Counted from the first letter of the stretch, positions 7,146 to 15,864 are shown. The stretch is DNA of 48,205 bases from an uncultured Lachnospiraceae bacterium (GCA_910585765.1 CAJUES010000026.1:1-48205); one strand, 5' to 3'. The notes: generated by a model not told the origin, from the letters alone. A program made the numbers and translations.

Positions 7146-7497
7146 TAAGAATAAGGTTTATTCCATGCTGGGGCTTGCGACGAAGGCGGGCAAGGTGGTA
7201 AGTGGAGAATTTGCGACTGACAAGAGTGTCAAGGGCGGCAAGGCATGGCTTGTCATTGTGTCAGAGGATGCATCGGATAATACCAGGAAGATGTTTTCCA
7301 ATATGTGTGAGTTTTACGAAGTACCAAGGTATTTTTTCGGAACAAAAGAGGAACTTGGGCATGCAATTGGCAAAGCTATGCGTTCATCTCTTGCAATTAC
7401 AGATGAAAACTTCGCAAAATCAATAAGGAAGCAGTTGGAACAGTCTGTAAAGCGTGAGGGTGAGGAGGAGAAATATGGCGAAAATGAAAGTGTATGA
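7138..7497 (+). CDS. ylxQ: L7Ae/L30e-family ribosome-associated protein YlxQ
   Basis: The 119-residue product matches the L7Ae/L30e/S12e/Gadd45 fold: NKVYSMLGLATKAGKVVSGEFATDKSVKGGKAWLVIVSEDASDNT, with the later helix and strand. Family members bind kink-turn RNA; the exact target of YlxQ is not established. I chose TTG 7138 because AAAGGAG at 7121-7127 is well placed and the family N-terminus MNNKNKVYSMLGLA is kept; ATG 7165 would cut off the first strand. It overlaps rnpM by 8 bases and infB by 23 bases, so the three genes are tightly coupled. Confidence 0.88.
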   Translation: MNNKNKVYSMLGLATKAGKVVSGEFATDKSVKGGKAWLVIVSEDASDNTRKMFSNMCEFYEVPRYFFGTKEELGHAIGKAMRSSLAITDENFAKSIRKQLEQSVKREGEEEKYGENESV

Positions 7498-10468
7498 ACT
7501 GGCACAGGAGATCGGCGTAAAGAGTGCGGAGATCCTTGCATTATTAAAAAATAAAGGTATAGAGGTAAAAAGCCACATGAGTGTATTAGAAGACGGACAG
7601 GTAGAGGATGTAAGGAAGACGATGAAAACGCCTGCTAAGTCAGAAGAGGCACCTAAGACAACAGAAAAGAGTGAGCCGTCAAAGGCTGCAGCATCAGGAG
7701 AGACGAAGGCGCCTGCCAAGACTGGAGAGGGAGTTGTAAAGAAAAAAAAGAGCATTATATTTGTGAGCAACCCTCACAATTCCAAGATGCCGGGCGGCGC
7801 ACAGATCCCCAGAAAACCTGCGCGTGCTGAGAAAAAAGCTGCGCCGCAGACAAAGGCGGAGTCCACAGCGGCAGCAAAGCCCGTGCCGCAGGCAAAAGCG
7901 GAAAGCGCAGCGCCCGCAAAGCCGACAGCACCTGCAAAAGCGGATCACGCTGCGGAGAAAACGGTGCAGAGGGCAGCAGAGACTGCAAAGCCGGCTGAGG
8001 TCAGGGCAGAGCAGCCCAGAAATGAAGAGCCCGCAAAGACACAGACGACAGCTGCTAAGGTCGAAGAACCGGTGAAGACTGTCGCTGCGAGAGCGGAGGA
8101 ATCAAAGCCTGTTCAGAGGAGCGACGGCCAGAACAACAACAGAAATGACGGACCGCGCCGGAACAACAACGGCAATAACAGAAATGACAGAAGTGATAAT
8201 AACAGAAGTGACGGACCGCGCCGTGACGGTCAGAGGAACTACGACAATAACAGAGGCGACGGACCGCGCCGCGACAATAACAGGAATGACGGGCCGCGCC
8301 GCGACAGCAACAGAGGTGACGGACCGCGCCGCGACGGTCAGAGAGGCTATGACAATAACAGAAATGACGGACCGCGCCGTGACGGCCAGAGGAGCTTCGA
8401 CAATAACAGGGGTGACGGACAGCGGCAAGGCGGGAGACCCGGACAGGGCTTTGGCGGCGGCCGTGACAACAGAGGCGGCTTTGGCGGCAAAAACACCGGC
8501 AAGAGTGGCGGATTTGTGCCCGAAAGTCCGATTAAGGATGCCGAGAAGCATAGAGACGAGGAAAAACGCCGCATCAGTCAGGAGAAGGATAAACGCAACC
8601 GCAAGGATCTGATCTACGAGGAGGACAGCAAAAACATCAAGAATGCCAAAGGCAAGAATAAGCCCGGCAAGTTCATCAAGCCCGAAAAGAAGGCTTCCGA
8701 GGCTGTCGAGGAGCAGATCAAGGTGATCACGCTCCCCGAGACACTCACGATCAAAGAGCTTGCTGACAAGATGAAGATACAGCCGTCAGCTATCGTCAAG
8801 AAGCTTTTTCTCCAGGGACAGATCGTGACAGTCAATCAGGAGATTCCGTATGAGACTGCGGAGAATATCGCGATCGAGTACGATATCATCTGTGAGCAGG
8901 AAGTGAAGGTAGATGTCATCGAAGAACTTCTGAAAGAGGAAGATGAGAGACAGGAGGATATGGTGCCAAGATCACCTGTCATCTGTGTGATGGGGCATGT
9001 AGACCACGGTAAGACATCCTTGCTCGATGCGATCAGAAAGACGAACGTGACAGACAAGGAGGCAGGCGGTATCACACAGCATATCGGTGCATACACGGTG
9101 ACGGTCAACGGACAGAAGATCACATTCCTTGACACGCCGGGACATGAGGCGTTTACAGCCATGCGTATGCGCGGTGCGAACTCGACAGATATCGCAATCC
9201 TTGTGGTGGCTGCAGACGACGGTGTCATGCCGCAGACGGTTGAGGCGATCAGCCATGCGAAGGCAGCGGGCATCGAAATCATTGTGGCTGTCAACAAGAT
9301 CGACAAGCCGGGGGCAAATATAGAGCGTGTGAAGCAGGAGCTCACGGAGTATGGACTGATTGCGGAAGACTGGGGCGGAAGTACGGTGTTTGTACCGGTA
9401 TCTGCCAAGAGCGGCGAGGGCATAGAACAGCTCCTCGAAATGATCCTGCTGACTGCAGAGGTACTCGAACTCAAAGCAAATCCGAACAGACGCGCGCGAG
9501 GTCTCGTGATCGAGGCGGAACTTGACAAGGGACGCGGGCCGGTCGCTACGGTCTTAGTACAGAAGGGTACATTGTATGTGGGCGATTTTGTGTCAGCCGG
9601 CGCAGCGAGCGGCAAGGTTCGTGCCATGGTGGACGACAAGGGAAGGCGCGTGAAGGAGGCAGGTCCGTCCATGCCGGTGGAGATACTCGGTCTGGGCGAT
9701 GTGCCGAACGCGGGAGAGATCTTTATAGCGCACGAGAATGACAAAGAGGCAAAATATTACGCAGAGACATTCGTGGCTCAGAATAAAGAGAAACTTCTTG
9801 AAGATACTAAGGCTAAGATGTCCCTTGACGATCTGTTCTCACAGATCCAGGCAGGCAACCTCAAGGAGCTCAACCTGATCATCAAGGCTGATGTGCAGGG
9901 CAGCGTGGAGGCTGTAAAACAGAGCCTCATGAAGCTTTCCAATGAGGAGGTCGTCGTCAAGTGCATTCACGGCGGTGTCGGTGCGATCAATGAGTCGGAT
10001 GTCAGCCTTGCGTCCGCGTCAAAGGCGATCATCATCGGATTCAATGTGCGTCCGGATACGCAGGCGAAGGCTACCGCAGAGCGTGAAGGCGTTGATGTAA
10101 GACTTTACAAGGTCATCTATCAGGCGATCGAGGATATCGAGGCTGCGATGAAGGGAATGCTGGAGCCGGTGTTCGAGGAGAAAGTGATCGGTCACGCGGA
10201 AGTGAGACAGATCTTCAAGGCATCTGCAGTGGGTAATATCGCAGGTTCCTACGTCCTTGACGGTGTATTCCAGAGAGGCTGCAAGATCAGGATCACCCGC
10301 GAGGGCGAGCAGATCTACGAGGGTGAGCTTGCGTCGCTCAAGAGATTTAAGGACGATGTCAAGGAAGTGCGTGCGGGCTTTGAGTGCGGGCTTGTGTTCG
10401 AGGGTTTTGACAGCATGCAGGAGCTCGACATCGCAGAGGCATATATCATGGTGGAAGTGCCGAGATAA
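7475..10468 (+). CDS. infB: Translation initiation factor IF-2, with Arg/Asn/Gly-rich linker
   Basis: GTPase that brings initiator tRNA to the 30S subunit and promotes subunit joining. ATG 7475 (MAKMKVYELAQEIG) follows GAGGAGGAG and keeps the IF2_N start; an upstream GTG in frame is less likely. Layout: IF2 N-domain, an Ala/Lys/Pro/Glu-rich stretch (about 50-210), a low-complexity stretch of Asn, Arg, Asp and Gly built from NDGPRRD-type repeats (about 218-335), a second IF2_N domain, the G domain with G1 GHVDHGKT at 507-514, DTPGHEAF and NKID, then domains II-IV. At 997 residues it is longer than usual because of the linker. The linker is strongly basic, the opposite of the NusA tail. Confidence 0.96.
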   Translation: MAKMKVYELAQEIGVKSAEILALLKNKGIEVKSHMSVLEDGQVEDVRKTMKTPAKSEEAPKTTEKSEPSKAAASGETKAPAKTGEGVVKKKKSIIFVSNPHNSKMPGGAQIPRKPARAEKKAAPQTKAESTAAAKPVPQAKAESAAPAKPTAPAKADHAAEKTVQRAAETAKPAEVRAEQPRNEEPAKTQTTAAKVEEPVKTVAARAEESKPVQRSDGQNNNRNDGPRRNNNGNNRNDRSDNNRSDGPRRDGQRNYDNNRGDGPRRDNNRNDGPRRDSNRGDGPRRDGQRGYDNNRNDGPRRDGQRSFDNNRGDGQRQGGRPGQGFGGGRDNRGGFGGKNTGKSGGFVPESPIKDAEKHRDEEKRRISQEKDKRNRKDLIYEEDSKNIKNAKGKNKPGKFIKPEKKASEAVEEQIKVITLPETLTIKELADKMKIQPSAIVKKLFLQGQIVTVNQEIPYETAENIAIEYDIICEQEVKVDVIEELLKEEDERQEDMVPRSPVICVMGHVDHGKTSLLDAIRKTNVTDKEAGGITQHIGAYTVTVNGQKITFLDTPGHEAFTAMRMRGANSTDIAILVVAADDGVMPQTVEAISHAKAAGIEIIVAVNKIDKPGANIERVKQELTEYGLIAEDWGGSTVFVPVSAKSGEGIEQLLEMILLTAEVLELKANPNRRARGLVIEAELDKGRGPVATVLVQKGTLYVGDFVSAGAASGKVRAMVDDKGRRVKEAGPSMPVEILGLGDVPNAGEIFIAHENDKEAKYYAETFVAQNKEKLLEDTKAKMSLDDLFSQIQAGNLKELNLIIKADVQGSVEAVKQSLMKLSNEEVVVKCIHGGVGAINESDVSLASASKAIIIGFNVRPDTQAKATAEREGVDVRLYKVIYQAIEDIEAAMKGMLEPVFEEKVIGHAEVRQIFKASAVGNIAGSYVLDGVFQRGCKIRITREGEQIYEGELASLKRFKDDVKEVRAGFECGLVFEGFDSMQELDIAEAYIMVEVPR

Positions 10469-10482
10469 ACGGAGAGTAGAAT

Positions 10483-10893
10483 ATGAGAAAGAACAGTGTT
10501 AAAAACACCCGTGTGAACGGGGAGGTTCATCGTGTTCTGGCGGAGGTCATAAGGAGCGAGATCAAAGATCCGAGGATCAATCCTATGACCTCGGTGGTAT
10601 CTGTCGAGGTGGCGCCCGATCTAAAGACCTGCAAGGCGTGGATCAGCGTGCTGGGGGACGGGGATTCACAGCGGGAGACCCTCGAGGGTCTCAAAAGTGC
10701 GGAGGGCTATATCAGAAGCCTACTGGCAAAGAAGATCAATCTGCGGAATACCCCGGAGATTCGGTTCATCCTCGACCAGTCGATCGCCTACGGTGTATCG
10801 ATGTCCAAAAAGATCGAGGATATCAACCGTGCGGATGACGAGCGGCATGTGGAAGACGGCAGGAACGATGATGATGTTGAAGAAATCGAGTAG
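10483..10893 (+). CDS. rbfA: Ribosome-binding factor A
   Basis: Cold-shock assembly factor that binds the 30S subunit near the 16S rRNA 5' helix and is released during maturation. The 136-residue protein shows the KH-like RbfA fold: RVNGEVHRVLAEVIRSEIKDPR, then VVSVEVAPDLKTCKAWISVLG and the NTPEIRFILDQSIAYGVSMSKKIEDI motif. It ends in an acidic tail (DDERHVEDGRNDDDVEEIE). It starts 14 bases after infB. It is the last gene of the operon before a repeat-rich gap and a strong hairpin. Confidence 0.95.
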   Translation: MRKNSVKNTRVNGEVHRVLAEVIRSEIKDPRINPMTSVVSVEVAPDLKTCKAWISVLGDGDSQRETLEGLKSAEGYIRSLLAKKINLRNTPEIRFILDQSIAYGVSMSKKIEDINRADDERHVEDGRNDDDVEEIE

Positions 10894-10975
10894 GGAAACG
10901 GCGTTCGCCCGTGCACCGCACAGCGGCATAGCTCCGCTGCACGGGGCTGTGTAATCGAGTAGGAAAATGCCATTT

Positions 10976-11040
10976 TCCCCTACTTGCGCGCGGGGTGCGT
11001 GCAGCAGCGCTGCTAATTTCCCTACACACCCCTGCGCATA
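10976..11040 (-). repeat. Dispersed intergenic repeat, copy B, in a hairpin-rich gap after rbfA
   Basis: The reverse complement of this stretch aligns with 4990-5051 in the rimP leader. The surrounding gap 10894-11039 is rich in inverted repeats: CAGCGG/CCGCTG at about 10921-10939, an AAAATGCCATTTT palindrome flanked by GTAGG/CCTAC near 10970, and AGCAGCGCTGCT. ATCGAGTAGG occurs twice (the rbfA stop and again at about 10954), suggesting that a unit was duplicated or inserted just behind rbfA. Nothing coding is visible in the gap. Confidence 0.5.
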
Positions 11041-11077
11041 AAAATATCTGGGAATATTTGACTTCCCAGATATTTTT
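11040..11077. terminator. Strong rho-independent hairpin after rbfA
   Basis: AAAAATATCTGGGAA (11040-11054) pairs perfectly with TTCCCAGATATTTTT (11063-11077), 15 pairs with an 8-base loop. The A-rich and T-rich arms make it usable in both directions. It separates rimP-rbfA from nrnA-truB-ribF. Confidence 0.8.
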
Positions 11078-11191
11078 GTGTATTATGTACACAGACGTAC
11101 ACGGAAGACTGCGTTTGCCGCTGTGCGTGTCACATTGTTGTACAGATGTGTGAGGAGTTAGAAGGGATTTAGTGTAAGGGTAGTGATGATT

Positions 11192-12172
11192 ATGAAAAAA
11201 CTTGATTTGTTAGAAGAATGTAAGGGAGCCAAGAGTATTTTTATCTCAGGTCATGTCAGACCGGACGGGGACTGCGTGAGTTCCTGCCTGGCGATGTATA
11301 TGTATCTGAGGAAAGCCATGCCGGAGGCGAAGGTCCAGGTGGCTCTGGAGGCGCCGTCAGAAGTGTTTCAGTGCATCAAATGCTTTGATGAGATTGACAG
11401 TACATATGCTGTGGACGGCGAGGTGGATGTGTTTATCGCGCTTGACTGTGAGAAGTCACGGCTCGGGGCGGCGGAGGAGATCTATGCTAATGCAAAGAAA
11501 CGTATTAATGTGGACCACCATGTCAGCAATGAGCGGGGGTGCGGCGATGTGAACTATGTGGTTCCGGGCTGCAGCTCCACAGCAGAACTTGTGTATGGTA
11601 TGTTTGACAGACAGTATATGGATGTGGAGATCGCCAAGGCTGTCTATATAGGGATCGTACATGACACGGGGATCTTTAAATATTCGAATACCTCCCCGGA
11701 GACGCTGCGGGTAGCGGCAGAGCTGATCGAGTATGGATTTGATTTTCCAAAGATCCTTGACGAGACATTTTATGAGAAGACGTACGCACAGAACCAGCTT
11801 TTGGGCAGGGCACTTTTGGAGAGCATTGTTTTCATGGACGGAAAGTGTATCGTCAGCGCCATCGACAAGAAGACGCTTGACTTTTATAATGCCGAATCGA
11901 AGGATCTCGACGGGATCGTAAATCAGCTCCGCATCACGAAGGGGGTCGAGTGTGCCATTTTCATGTATGAGACAGGAAGTCTTGAGTACAAGGTGAGCCT
12001 GCGCTCCTGCAGATATGTGGATGTGAGCAAGGTGGCTGCGTTTTTCGGCGGCGGCGGCCATGTAAGGGCGGCGGGCTGCACGATCAATGGAACCTTTTAT
12101 GATGTGGTCAATAACATCTCGAAGCAGATCGAACTGCAGATGAAAGCGCACGAAGAAGGGAACCGAAAATAA
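11192..12172 (+). CDS. nrnA: DHH-family oligoribonuclease / pAp phosphatase (NrnA-like)
   Basis: Degrades short RNA oligonucleotides and may hydrolyse pAp to AMP in the cytoplasm. The protein has the DHH domain motifs SGHVRPDGDCVSS (I), ALDCEKSRLG (II), NVDHHVSN (III, the name motif) and GIVHDTGIFKYSNT (IV), and a C-terminal DHHA1 domain ending FFGGGGHVRAAGC, the RNA-binding GGGH motif. I place the start at ATG 11192 (MKKLDLLEE), with AAGGG at 11176-11180; GTG 11183 and ATG 11186 in the same frame are alternatives. Length is about 326 residues, normal for NrnA. truB starts 20 bases downstream, so they are likely one transcript. Confidence 0.9.
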   Translation: MKKLDLLEECKGAKSIFISGHVRPDGDCVSSCLAMYMYLRKAMPEAKVQVALEAPSEVFQCIKCFDEIDSTYAVDGEVDVFIALDCEKSRLGAAEEIYANAKKRINVDHHVSNERGCGDVNYVVPGCSSTAELVYGMFDRQYMDVEIAKAVYIGIVHDTGIFKYSNTSPETLRVAAELIEYGFDFPKILDETFYEKTYAQNQLLGRALLESIVFMDGKCIVSAIDKKTLDFYNAESKDLDGIVNQLRITKGVECAIFMYETGSLEYKVSLRSCRYVDVSKVAAFFGGGGHVRAAGCTINGTFYDVVNNISKQIELQMKAHEEGNRK

Positions 12173-12192
12173 GATAAACTGGCGGTGAAACG

Positions 12193-13098
12193 TTGATTAA
12201 TGGTATAATGAACATATACAAGGAAGCAGGCTACACATCGCACGATGTGGTGGCGAAGCTTCGGGGGATCGTGAGACAGAAAAAGATAGGACACACGGGA
12301 ACATTGGATCCGGATGCAGTCGGAGTCCTTCCGGTGTGTTTTGGCAGCGCGACAAAACTTTGTGACATGATAACAGATAAGAGCAAGGAGTACGAGGCGC
12401 TGATGCGGCTTGGCGTGACGACCGACACGCAGGATATGAGCGGCAGGATCCTGACAGAGCGTGCTGTCGATGTCGGTGAGACCGAAGTAGAGAGCGCGGT
12501 CATGGCGTTCGTCGGCGGGTATGAGCAGATCCCGCCGATGTATTCTGCACTGAAAGTCAACGGAAAGAAACTGTACGAGCTTGCCAGGGAAGGCAGGGAA
12601 GTAGAGCGGCAGCCGAGGCATGTCGATATCACTTATATCAGGATCTTGTCCATGAACCTGCCCGAGGTACGATTTGTGGTGGGCTGCTCCAAGGGGACGT
12701 ATATCAGGACACTGTGTGCAGACATCGGGAAAAAGCTTGGCTGCGGGGCTGCCATGGCACAGCTGAAACGCACGCGGGCTGGCAGTTTCCGCGTGGAAGA
12801 TTCCATTACGCTCGCCGGTGTGGAGGAGCTGATGCGGCTGGGGACGTACGAGGAGCACATAATAGCACCTGACAGTATTTTTATGGACTGTGAGGGGGCA
12901 GCCGTGAAGCGTGAGGCTGAGCGCGCACTGCTGAACGGAAATAAGCTCCAGCTGCGGCAGCTTGACTTTGACAGCCGTGCTTTTTTTTCGGACGGCGACA
13001 TGCTCCGCGTCTACAGTGCGGATCGGGAGTTCAGGGCAGTGTACACATTTGTGAAAAGCGAGGGTCTGTTCAAGCCTTTCAAGATGTTTTTGGAATGA
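12193..13098 (+). CDS. truB: tRNA pseudouridine(55) synthase TruB
   Basis: Makes pseudouridine 55 in the T loop of tRNAs. The 301-residue product begins MINGIMNIYKEAGYTSHDVV, with the family motif IGHTGTLDPDAVGVLPV containing the catalytic Asp, then PPMYSALKVNGKKLYELAR and GTYIRTLCADIGKKLGC. A C-terminal PUA-like region follows. The start is TTG 12193 with GGCGGTG six bases ahead; this keeps the conserved NGI start, whereas ATG 12208 would lose it. It sits between nrnA and ribF, as often in Firmicutes. Confidence 0.93.
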   Translation: MINGIMNIYKEAGYTSHDVVAKLRGIVRQKKIGHTGTLDPDAVGVLPVCFGSATKLCDMITDKSKEYEALMRLGVTTDTQDMSGRILTERAVDVGETEVESAVMAFVGGYEQIPPMYSALKVNGKKLYELAREGREVERQPRHVDITYIRILSMNLPEVRFVVGCSKGTYIRTLCADIGKKLGCGAAMAQLKRTRAGSFRVEDSITLAGVEELMRLGTYEEHIIAPDSIFMDCEGAAVKREAERALLNGNKLQLRQLDFDSRAFFSDGDMLRVYSADREFRAVYTFVKSEGLFKPFKMFLE

Positions 13099-13140
13099 TG
13101 AAGACAAAGACAGTCAGGATAGCTTGAAGATAGGTGAGAG

Positions 13141-14088
13141 ATGAAGATTATAGCGAACACGGCAGATTTTTATATAGAGGAGGCAGCTGCGGCAGCCATC
13201 GGCAAATTTGACGGTTTTCACAGGGGACATCAGAAGCTTCTGGGACAGCTAAAGCACCAGCAGGAAAAGGGACTGCGATCGGTGGTATTTACCTTTGTGC
13301 CGTCCCCGGCAGCATTTTTCAGCAGGGAGACAATCCAGGAACTTTCCACGCTGGAAGAAAAGCGCCGTATTTTCCAAAATGCAGGTGTTGATTATCTGGT
13401 TGAGTACCCTTTTTACCGGGAGATAGCAGACATGGAACCTGAGACATTTATCAGGGAGGTACTGGTCAACAGGATACGCGCAAAGTGCGTGGTCGCCGGG
13501 GAGGATGTTTCTTATGGGAGACAGGGGGCCGGGGATTATCAGCTGCTGCGGAGACTGGCACCGGAATACGGATATGATGTCATTTTGATCGATAAAGTTC
13601 TGTACGAGGGCAGGGAGGTCAGTTCCACCTATGTCCGTGAGCAAGTGGGAAAGGGCAGCATGGAACTGGCAGCGGCGCTTTTGGGGAGTCCTTATCAGGT
13701 CAGCGGCGAGATCATACACGGCAGAAAGCTGGGACGCACGATCGGCATGCCGACGGTGAACCTGCTGCCGCCGCAGGACAAGCTGCTGCCGCCCAGGGGA
13801 GTGTACTATTCCCATGTATATCTCCACAGCAGGACAGGCGGTATGCCCTATGACGGAAAAAGGCTTGCGGCGATCACCAATATTGGCACAAAGCCGACAG
13901 TGGACCAGCGTTCAGTGATGGGCGTGGAGACATATATTTATGATTTTGACAGCGACGTATATGGGGACGAGATGGAAGTCTGCCTGTTGAAGTACAAGAG
14001 ACCGGAGATGCGTTTTGACGGGGTCGACGCGCTGAAAGCACAGATGGCGGCGGATATCGCGGATGGCAGAAGGTATCACGGATTGTAG
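13141..14088 (+). CDS. ribF: Bifunctional riboflavin kinase / FAD synthetase
   Basis: Converts riboflavin to FMN and then FAD. Residues about 1-180 are the nucleotidyltransferase domain, with GKFDGFHRGHQKLL carrying the HxGH ATP-binding motif. Residues about 180-310 are the riboflavin kinase domain with GEIIHGRKLGRTIGMPTVNLLP and the strand ITNIGTKPTVD. The 315-residue length is normal. ATG 13141 follows GATAGGTGAGAG. The gene closes the nrnA-truB-ribF set. Confidence 0.94.
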   Translation: MKIIANTADFYIEEAAAAAIGKFDGFHRGHQKLLGQLKHQQEKGLRSVVFTFVPSPAAFFSRETIQELSTLEEKRRIFQNAGVDYLVEYPFYREIADMEPETFIREVLVNRIRAKCVVAGEDVSYGRQGAGDYQLLRRLAPEYGYDVILIDKVLYEGREVSSTYVREQVGKGSMELAAALLGSPYQVSGEIIHGRKLGRTIGMPTVNLLPPQDKLLPPRGVYYSHVYLHSRTGGMPYDGKRLAAITNIGTKPTVDQRSVMGVETYIYDFDSDVYGDEMEVCLLKYKRPEMRFDGVDALKAQMAADIADGRRYHGL

Positions 14089-14124
14089 AGTGCGTGCAGG
14101 AAACGGAAACATAGCTTGATGTCT

Positions 14125-14154
14125 GTAACAGGAAGCCGAAGGCTGAACTGTTAC
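14125..14154. repeat. Short nested palindrome related to the 15690 element
   Basis: GTAACAG (14125-14131) pairs with CTGTTAC (14148-14154), and inside AGCC (14134-14137) pairs with GGCT (14141-14144). Its left part TAACAGGAAGCC and right part CTGAAC match the two ends of the reverse complement of 15690-15800, as if the middle had been deleted. It could also act as a terminator-like hairpin after ribF, but has no U tract. Confidence 0.45.
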
Positions 14155-14184
14155 GATTTGCCAGCCGCAAGAAAGATATGGTTA

Positions 14185-14213
14185 TTGACAGATCGAGCCT
14201 CAGATGGTATATT
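14185..14213 (+). promoter_or_regulatory. Promoter of the NlpC/P60 gene
   Basis: Consensus TTGACA (14185-14190), 17-base spacer, TATATT (14208-14213). Start would be near 14220, leaving a leader of ~95 bases that contains GATGTAACAA-type repeats (TGTAACAAAGATGTAACAA, 14229-14247). Confidence 0.72.
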
Positions 14214-14314
14214 AAATCTGTAATTTATATGTAACAAAGATGTAACAATATTTAAAACGAATTGCAATTGGGATCAGTTGGCTTTGACGTTGAAAGAGGA
14301 ATTGGAACAGGATC

Positions 14315-15664
14315 ATGAACAGGATAAACAGATTAAAGTATACAGGGGTGATCGCAGGGGTAGGGCTCGCGGTGGTTGTGTTGAGCAACGGTGCTTATGC
14401 AAATACCGGCGCCAAGGAGACAGGAGAGGAACCCGAGACAGGGATCGAATCAGAGATCGAGGTGTACTCGCTGGATCTGTCAGAAAACACGAGCACGTAC
14501 GATGCAGACGATCATGGCATACAGCCATTGTCACTGGACGAGGAAGGTCAGAGCGAGCCGGAGAACGATGTGGTGCTTTCTGCCGGTGCGGGGGACGTGC
14601 TGACAGATGGGGAGAACGGTACGGAGCCATCCGGAACGGACGACCCTGCAGAAACGGACACGGCGGAGGACAGCGCGGAACCTGACACGGCGGATGACCA
14701 GGATGAGATCGGACTGTCGGCGGGGGCGGGTGCTGTGTTTGAACAGGCAGACGAGGAGGACAGCGCTGTCCAGGCAAGGAATATCGAAACACCCGAGGAA
14801 GTGTCTGAGCCGGAGACACACTGGGGCTACACCAATCTCGGTATCGCCCATGTGGACAACCATCTGAATATCAGGGAGGAGCCGAATGAGAGCGGCAAGC
14901 TGATCGGCAAGCTTTCCAAGGATGCCGCATGCGAGATCTTGGGGATAGACGAAAACGGATGGGCGCATATCAAGTCCGGCAAGGTGGAAGGCTATTGCAG
15001 CACAGAGTTTTTGTATCTCGGAGATGCGGCGGTTGCGCGGGGGCACGAGGTGGCTTCCATGATCGCGATCGTCAATACGCAGACGCTAAAAGTAAGAGGG
15101 GAACCGAATACAGACTCGATCGTCATCACGCTGATACCGCAGGAGGAGGAGCTCGAGGTCGTTGAAGTCATGGAGAACGGATGGATCAAGTTCCTTCTCG
15201 ACGATGAGGAGGCGTATGTTTCCGGTGACTATGTCGATGTGGAGGAGCGCCTGGAGAAGGCTGTCACGCTCACCGAACTCAAATACGGTCAGGGTGTGTC
15301 GGATGTGCGCGTAGACCTAGTCCAGTACGCGAAACAGTTCGTGGGAAATCCATACGTGTGGGGCGGAACGAGCCTCACGAACGGAGCGGACTGCTCCGGC
15401 TTTACGCTGAGCATTTACAAGAAATACGGTGTGAGTCTGCCCCACCATGCGGCTTCACAGGCGCAGATGGGAACGAAGATTGACTACGGTTCCGCCCAGC
15501 CGGGAGATCTTGTATTCTATGCGAAGAACGGCAGTATCAACCATGTGGCGATCTACATAGGCAACGGGCAGGTGATCCACGCGTCGAGTCCAAAGACAGG
15601 GATCAAGATTTCGAGCTGGAATTACCGCACACCGGCGTGTATCAGGAGATATCTGTCGAATTAG
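14315..15664 (+). CDS. Secreted SH3b-NlpC/P60 cell-wall hydrolase
   Basis: A 449-residue exported protein, predicted to cut peptide bonds in peptidoglycan stems. A signal peptide covers about residues 1-30 (VIAGVGLAVVVLSNGAYA). Residues 31-170 form an acidic, Glu/Asp/Thr-rich linker in which LSAGAGDV and LSAGAGAV occur about 45 residues apart. Two bacterial SH3 domains follow (about 172-237 and 247-308), then the NlpC/P60 domain with Cys360 in GADCSGF, His410 in NHVAIYIG and His422 in VIHASS, a complete catalytic triad. The ATG lies after GGAACAGGATC. The gene is monocistronic, with its own promoter and the repeat at 15690 behind it. Confidence 0.92.
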   Translation: MNRINRLKYTGVIAGVGLAVVVLSNGAYANTGAKETGEEPETGIESEIEVYSLDLSENTSTYDADDHGIQPLSLDEEGQSEPENDVVLSAGAGDVLTDGENGTEPSGTDDPAETDTAEDSAEPDTADDQDEIGLSAGAGAVFEQADEEDSAVQARNIETPEEVSEPETHWGYTNLGIAHVDNHLNIREEPNESGKLIGKLSKDAACEILGIDENGWAHIKSGKVEGYCSTEFLYLGDAAVARGHEVASMIAIVNTQTLKVRGEPNTDSIVITLIPQEEELEVVEVMENGWIKFLLDDEEAYVSGDYVDVEERLEKAVTLTELKYGQGVSDVRVDLVQYAKQFVGNPYVWGGTSLTNGADCSGFTLSIYKKYGVSLPHHAASQAQMGTKIDYGSAQPGDLVFYAKNGSINHVAIYIGNGQVIHASSPKTGIKISSWNYRTPACIRRYLSN

Positions 15665-15689
15665 CCGCGTGTGGCAGATACAAAAAGTC

Positions 15690-15800
15690 GTTACGGTTCA
15701 GTCCAGGACTTCGCACTGCGTTGCGAAGTCCGTGAGAAAGCATAGTGGTTGAGATGCATCAGGCCAACCGCGAAGCGGTTTTTGCATGGCTTCCTGTTAT
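15690..15800. mobile_element. Non-coding repeat element flanked by 8-bp direct repeats
   Basis: AAAAAGTC occurs at 15682-15689 and again at 15801-15808, directly at both edges of a 111-base insert, as expected of an 8-base target duplication. The insert starts GTTACGGTTCAG and ends GGCTTCCTGTTAT. It contains a perfect hairpin GGACTTCGC/GCGAAGTCC (15706-15714 and 15722-15730) and AACCGC/GCGGTT (15765-15770 and 15774-15779) followed by TTTT. The left end resembles the end of the MITE-like element at 3225 (GTTACTGTTCA), and both ends occur in the palindrome at 14125. The outer ends are not a clean inverted repeat, so this may be a decayed or composite copy. Confidence 0.6.
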
Positions 15801-15829
15801 AAAAAGTCTTGCGGTCAGGCAAAATTTTG

Positions 15830-15858
15830 TTGCATTATCTGATTTCATGTGATATACT
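15830..15858 (+). promoter_or_regulatory. rpsO promoter
   Basis: TTGCAT (15830-15835), 17 bases, TATACT (15853-15858). Transcription would start around 15865, directly at the base of the first leader stem. Confidence 0.7.
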
Positions 15859-15864
15859 ATCTGA

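Noticed and set aside
8128..8450. The repeats in infB as a possible CRISPR array
   Set aside because: Units are short, vary in length, lie in frame in a protein linker, and have no unique spacers.
8836..9744. A 302-codon Ser/Thr-rich frame on the minus strand of infB
   Set aside because: Antisense shadow of the conserved GTPase domain, with no start signals.
14278..14685. A TTG-started 135-codon Arg/Gly-rich frame over the start of the NlpC/P60 gene
   Set aside because: Overlaps a signal peptide and linker of a well-supported secreted hydrolase in another frame; composition is typical of a shifted frame.
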